This document shows, piece by piece, positions 4,376 through 5,500 of a DNA stretch of 5,500 nt. The stretch covers positions 1 through 5,500 of the forward strand of contig JAQBPS010000170.1 of NCBI GenBank assembly GCA_028287415.1. Direction: 5' to 3'. A program made the translations under genes and the position numbers. The notes under the pieces were generated by a model. It ran no database searches and was not told where the DNA came from. It saw only the letters and a program-made list of their open reading frames with translations. Positions within the stretch are counted from its first letter, which is position 1; the number at the start of each line of letters is the position of its first letter. Source of the DNA: Bacillota bacterium (GTDB lineage: Bacteria; Bacillota; Sulfobacillia; Symbiobacteriales; Symbiobacteriaceae).

Positions 4376-5500
4376 TCACACGTTACGAAGATCGTCACGG
4401 GAATCGACATCGCCGAAGCAGGATGGATCCGGGAAGCTGACCAGCAGCATCTCCTGCTGATGGCGCCTGACGACCGATCTGCCGCCCTCGTCGCCCCGGG
4501 CCTCCGTCAGCTCACGAACCAGGCTGCGATCGAACAGGACCGGATTGCGCCGCAGGCCCCCGGCCTCGGGCGCCACGACCGGCGCCCCGCTCCGGGCATG
4601 CGCCCGCACCAATTCCGTCAGGACTTCAGCGGGCAGCCGGGGCATGTCGCCCAGGCAGACCAGGACGGCCGCGAGGTTGCCCACCGCCGGATCGCCCACC
4701 GCCCCCAGTCCCGCCCGCAGCGTAGTGGACATGCCCTCCTGCCAGTCGGGGTTGGGGATCACCCGCACCGGGTACCGGGCCAGGCGCGCCGCCAGTTCCG
4801 CATGGTAAGCGCCGGTCACCACCACGACCTCGGCGAGCCCCGCCCGCAGCGGCGCCCGCAGTGATGCTTCAAGCACGGTCACATCGCCCCACGGGTGCAC
4901 CAGCTTGTTGCTACCGAACCGGCGACCAGCGCCGCCCGCCAGCACTACCACTGCGACCGTGCCCACGACATCCCGCACGGGCTGATCAGACCGGGGAGCC
5001 GCCAGCACCACCCGCCCGACCCCGGCTCCGCACAGCAGCCCTGCCGTTTCCCGCAACCCTGCACAAACGCCGGGCAGATCAGCCTGGCCCAGCACCGGCA
5101 CGACCCGCGCCTCGGCTGGAGCGCCCCGCGTGCAAGCCGCCAGCGCCGCGGCGACCACCGCCGGCGTGACAACGCTGCCTTCCGTCACCCCCGCCGCTGC
5201 CGCCACCAGAGCAGGTCGATGAACGTGCTCTCCGTCCAGAAGCTGACCGAGCACTCCCGCCCCCGCCACCGGCACGACCAGGTCAGCACACGGTGGAATC
5301 ACCGGCTCGTGCGCCGCGGGCGCCTTGAGCGGCCGTCCCGCGCTCCCATCCGCCTCCACGAGGATCACGGTAGCCCCAAGCCGCTCACGCAGCAAGGCCA
5401 CATCCGCCACCGAAACCCCAATCAGCTTGCCGGTTGCCTCATCGAAACGGGCGCCCAGGCAAACCGGTCGCCCCGCAGCAAGCTCGGCAGAAACCAAGCG
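4376..5500 (-). CDS. YqeC-MocA fusion: molybdenum hydroxylase maturation / molybdenum cofactor cytidylyltransferase (N-terminus outside window)
   Basis: Seen (numbers from the first visible TTG at 5497, 373 residues): residues 1-175 or so are the body of YqeC, with AAGRPVCLG, VEADGSAGRPLKAPAAHEPV and IPPCADLVVPV. Residues 181-373 are a MocA-type nucleotidyltransferase: nucleotide loop LAGGAGRRFGSNKL (187-199), NPDWQEGMSTTLRAGL (249-264), LGDMP (282-286), RRNPVLFDRSL, GDEGGRS and the closing FGDVDSRDDL. The stop is TGA at 4376-4378. The YqeC P-loop and true start lie beyond the right edge. Known: MocA transfers CMP from CTP to the molybdenum cofactor, giving the cytosine dinucleotide form used by xanthine-dehydrogenase-family enzymes. 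YqeC occurs with selenium-dependent members of that family. The fusion supports a shared cytoplasmic pathway. Oddities: the usual NKAD-like motif reads GQAD (137-140), and the first MocA motif is AGGAG rather than AAGxS. A terminator lies 37 bases downstream. Confidence 0.87.
   Translation of the reverse strand, partial: RLVSAELAAGRPVCLGARFDEATGKLIGVSVADVALLRERLGATVILVEADGSAGRPLKAPAAHEPVIPPCADLVVPVAGAGVLGQLLDGEHVHRPALVAAAAGVTEGSVVTPAVVAAALAACTRGAPAEARVVPVLGQADLPGVCAGLRETAGLLCGAGVGRVVLAAPRSDQPVRDVVGTVAVVVLAGGAGRRFGSNKLVHPWGDVTVLEASLRAPLRAGLAEVVVVTGAYHAELAARLARYPVRVIPNPDWQEGMSTTLRAGLGAVGDPAVGNLAAVLVCLGDMPRLPAEVLTELVRAHARSGAPVVAPEAGGLRRNPVLFDRSLVRELTEARGDEGGRSVVRRHQQEMLLVSFPDPSCFGDVDSRDDLRNV

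Noticed and set aside
1..5500. tRNA, rRNA, CRISPR array or IS element with terminal repeats
   Set aside because: No cloverleaf, repeat-spacer pattern or flanking inverted repeats around a transposase were seen on either strand.

Overview
The window comes from a high-GC bacterium. Strong AGGAGG-type ribosome sites, frequent GTG starts and a YqeC/MocA molybdenum-hydroxylase gene fit a high-GC Firmicute of the Symbiobacterium kind. That placement is an inference and is not proven here. Both flanks are very GC-rich. The interior, from about 160 to 4300, is visibly less so, and it has the make-up of an acquired, partly decayed accessory segment.

Layout. (1) 1-158, minus strand: the first 48 codons of a YqeC-type P-loop protein with its own ribosome site, running off the left edge. 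(2) 158-1491, plus strand: a large serine recombinase relic. It lacks the N-terminal catalytic serine region, has a frameshift near the C-terminus and probably two compensating shifts inside. (3) 1492-1944: no gene. This stretch holds a 19-bp perfect hairpin, a 14-bp palindrome and a densely paired stretch (1646-1850) that reads as a structured leader RNA on the plus strand. (4) 1945-3910, plus strand: a three-gene cluster of exported proteins. They are a papain-like (C70/AvrRpt2-like) cysteine protease split by one extra base, an unrecognised protein with a signal peptide and a C-terminal hydrophobic anchor, and an unrecognised lipoprotein. A terminator follows at 4006-4034. (5) 3911-4375: no intact gene. 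It holds the two terminators and a broken short-chain dehydrogenase relic on the minus strand. (6) 4376-5500, minus strand: a YqeC-MocA fusion protein running off the right edge, with its own terminator at 4313-4338.

How they work together. The flanking genes belong to molybdenum-cofactor maturation for (selenium-dependent) molybdenum hydroxylases. The three central plus-strand genes look co-transcribed and all act outside the membrane, so a secreted protease with two surface-held partners is the natural working model. Their partnership is inferred from gene order only.

The most interesting items are the unassigned RNA-like structure ahead of the protease operon, the one-base break in the protease, the two unrecognised exported partners, and the fact that the two edges carry complementary parts of a yqeC gene. 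The last could mean tandem copies or a circular molecule.
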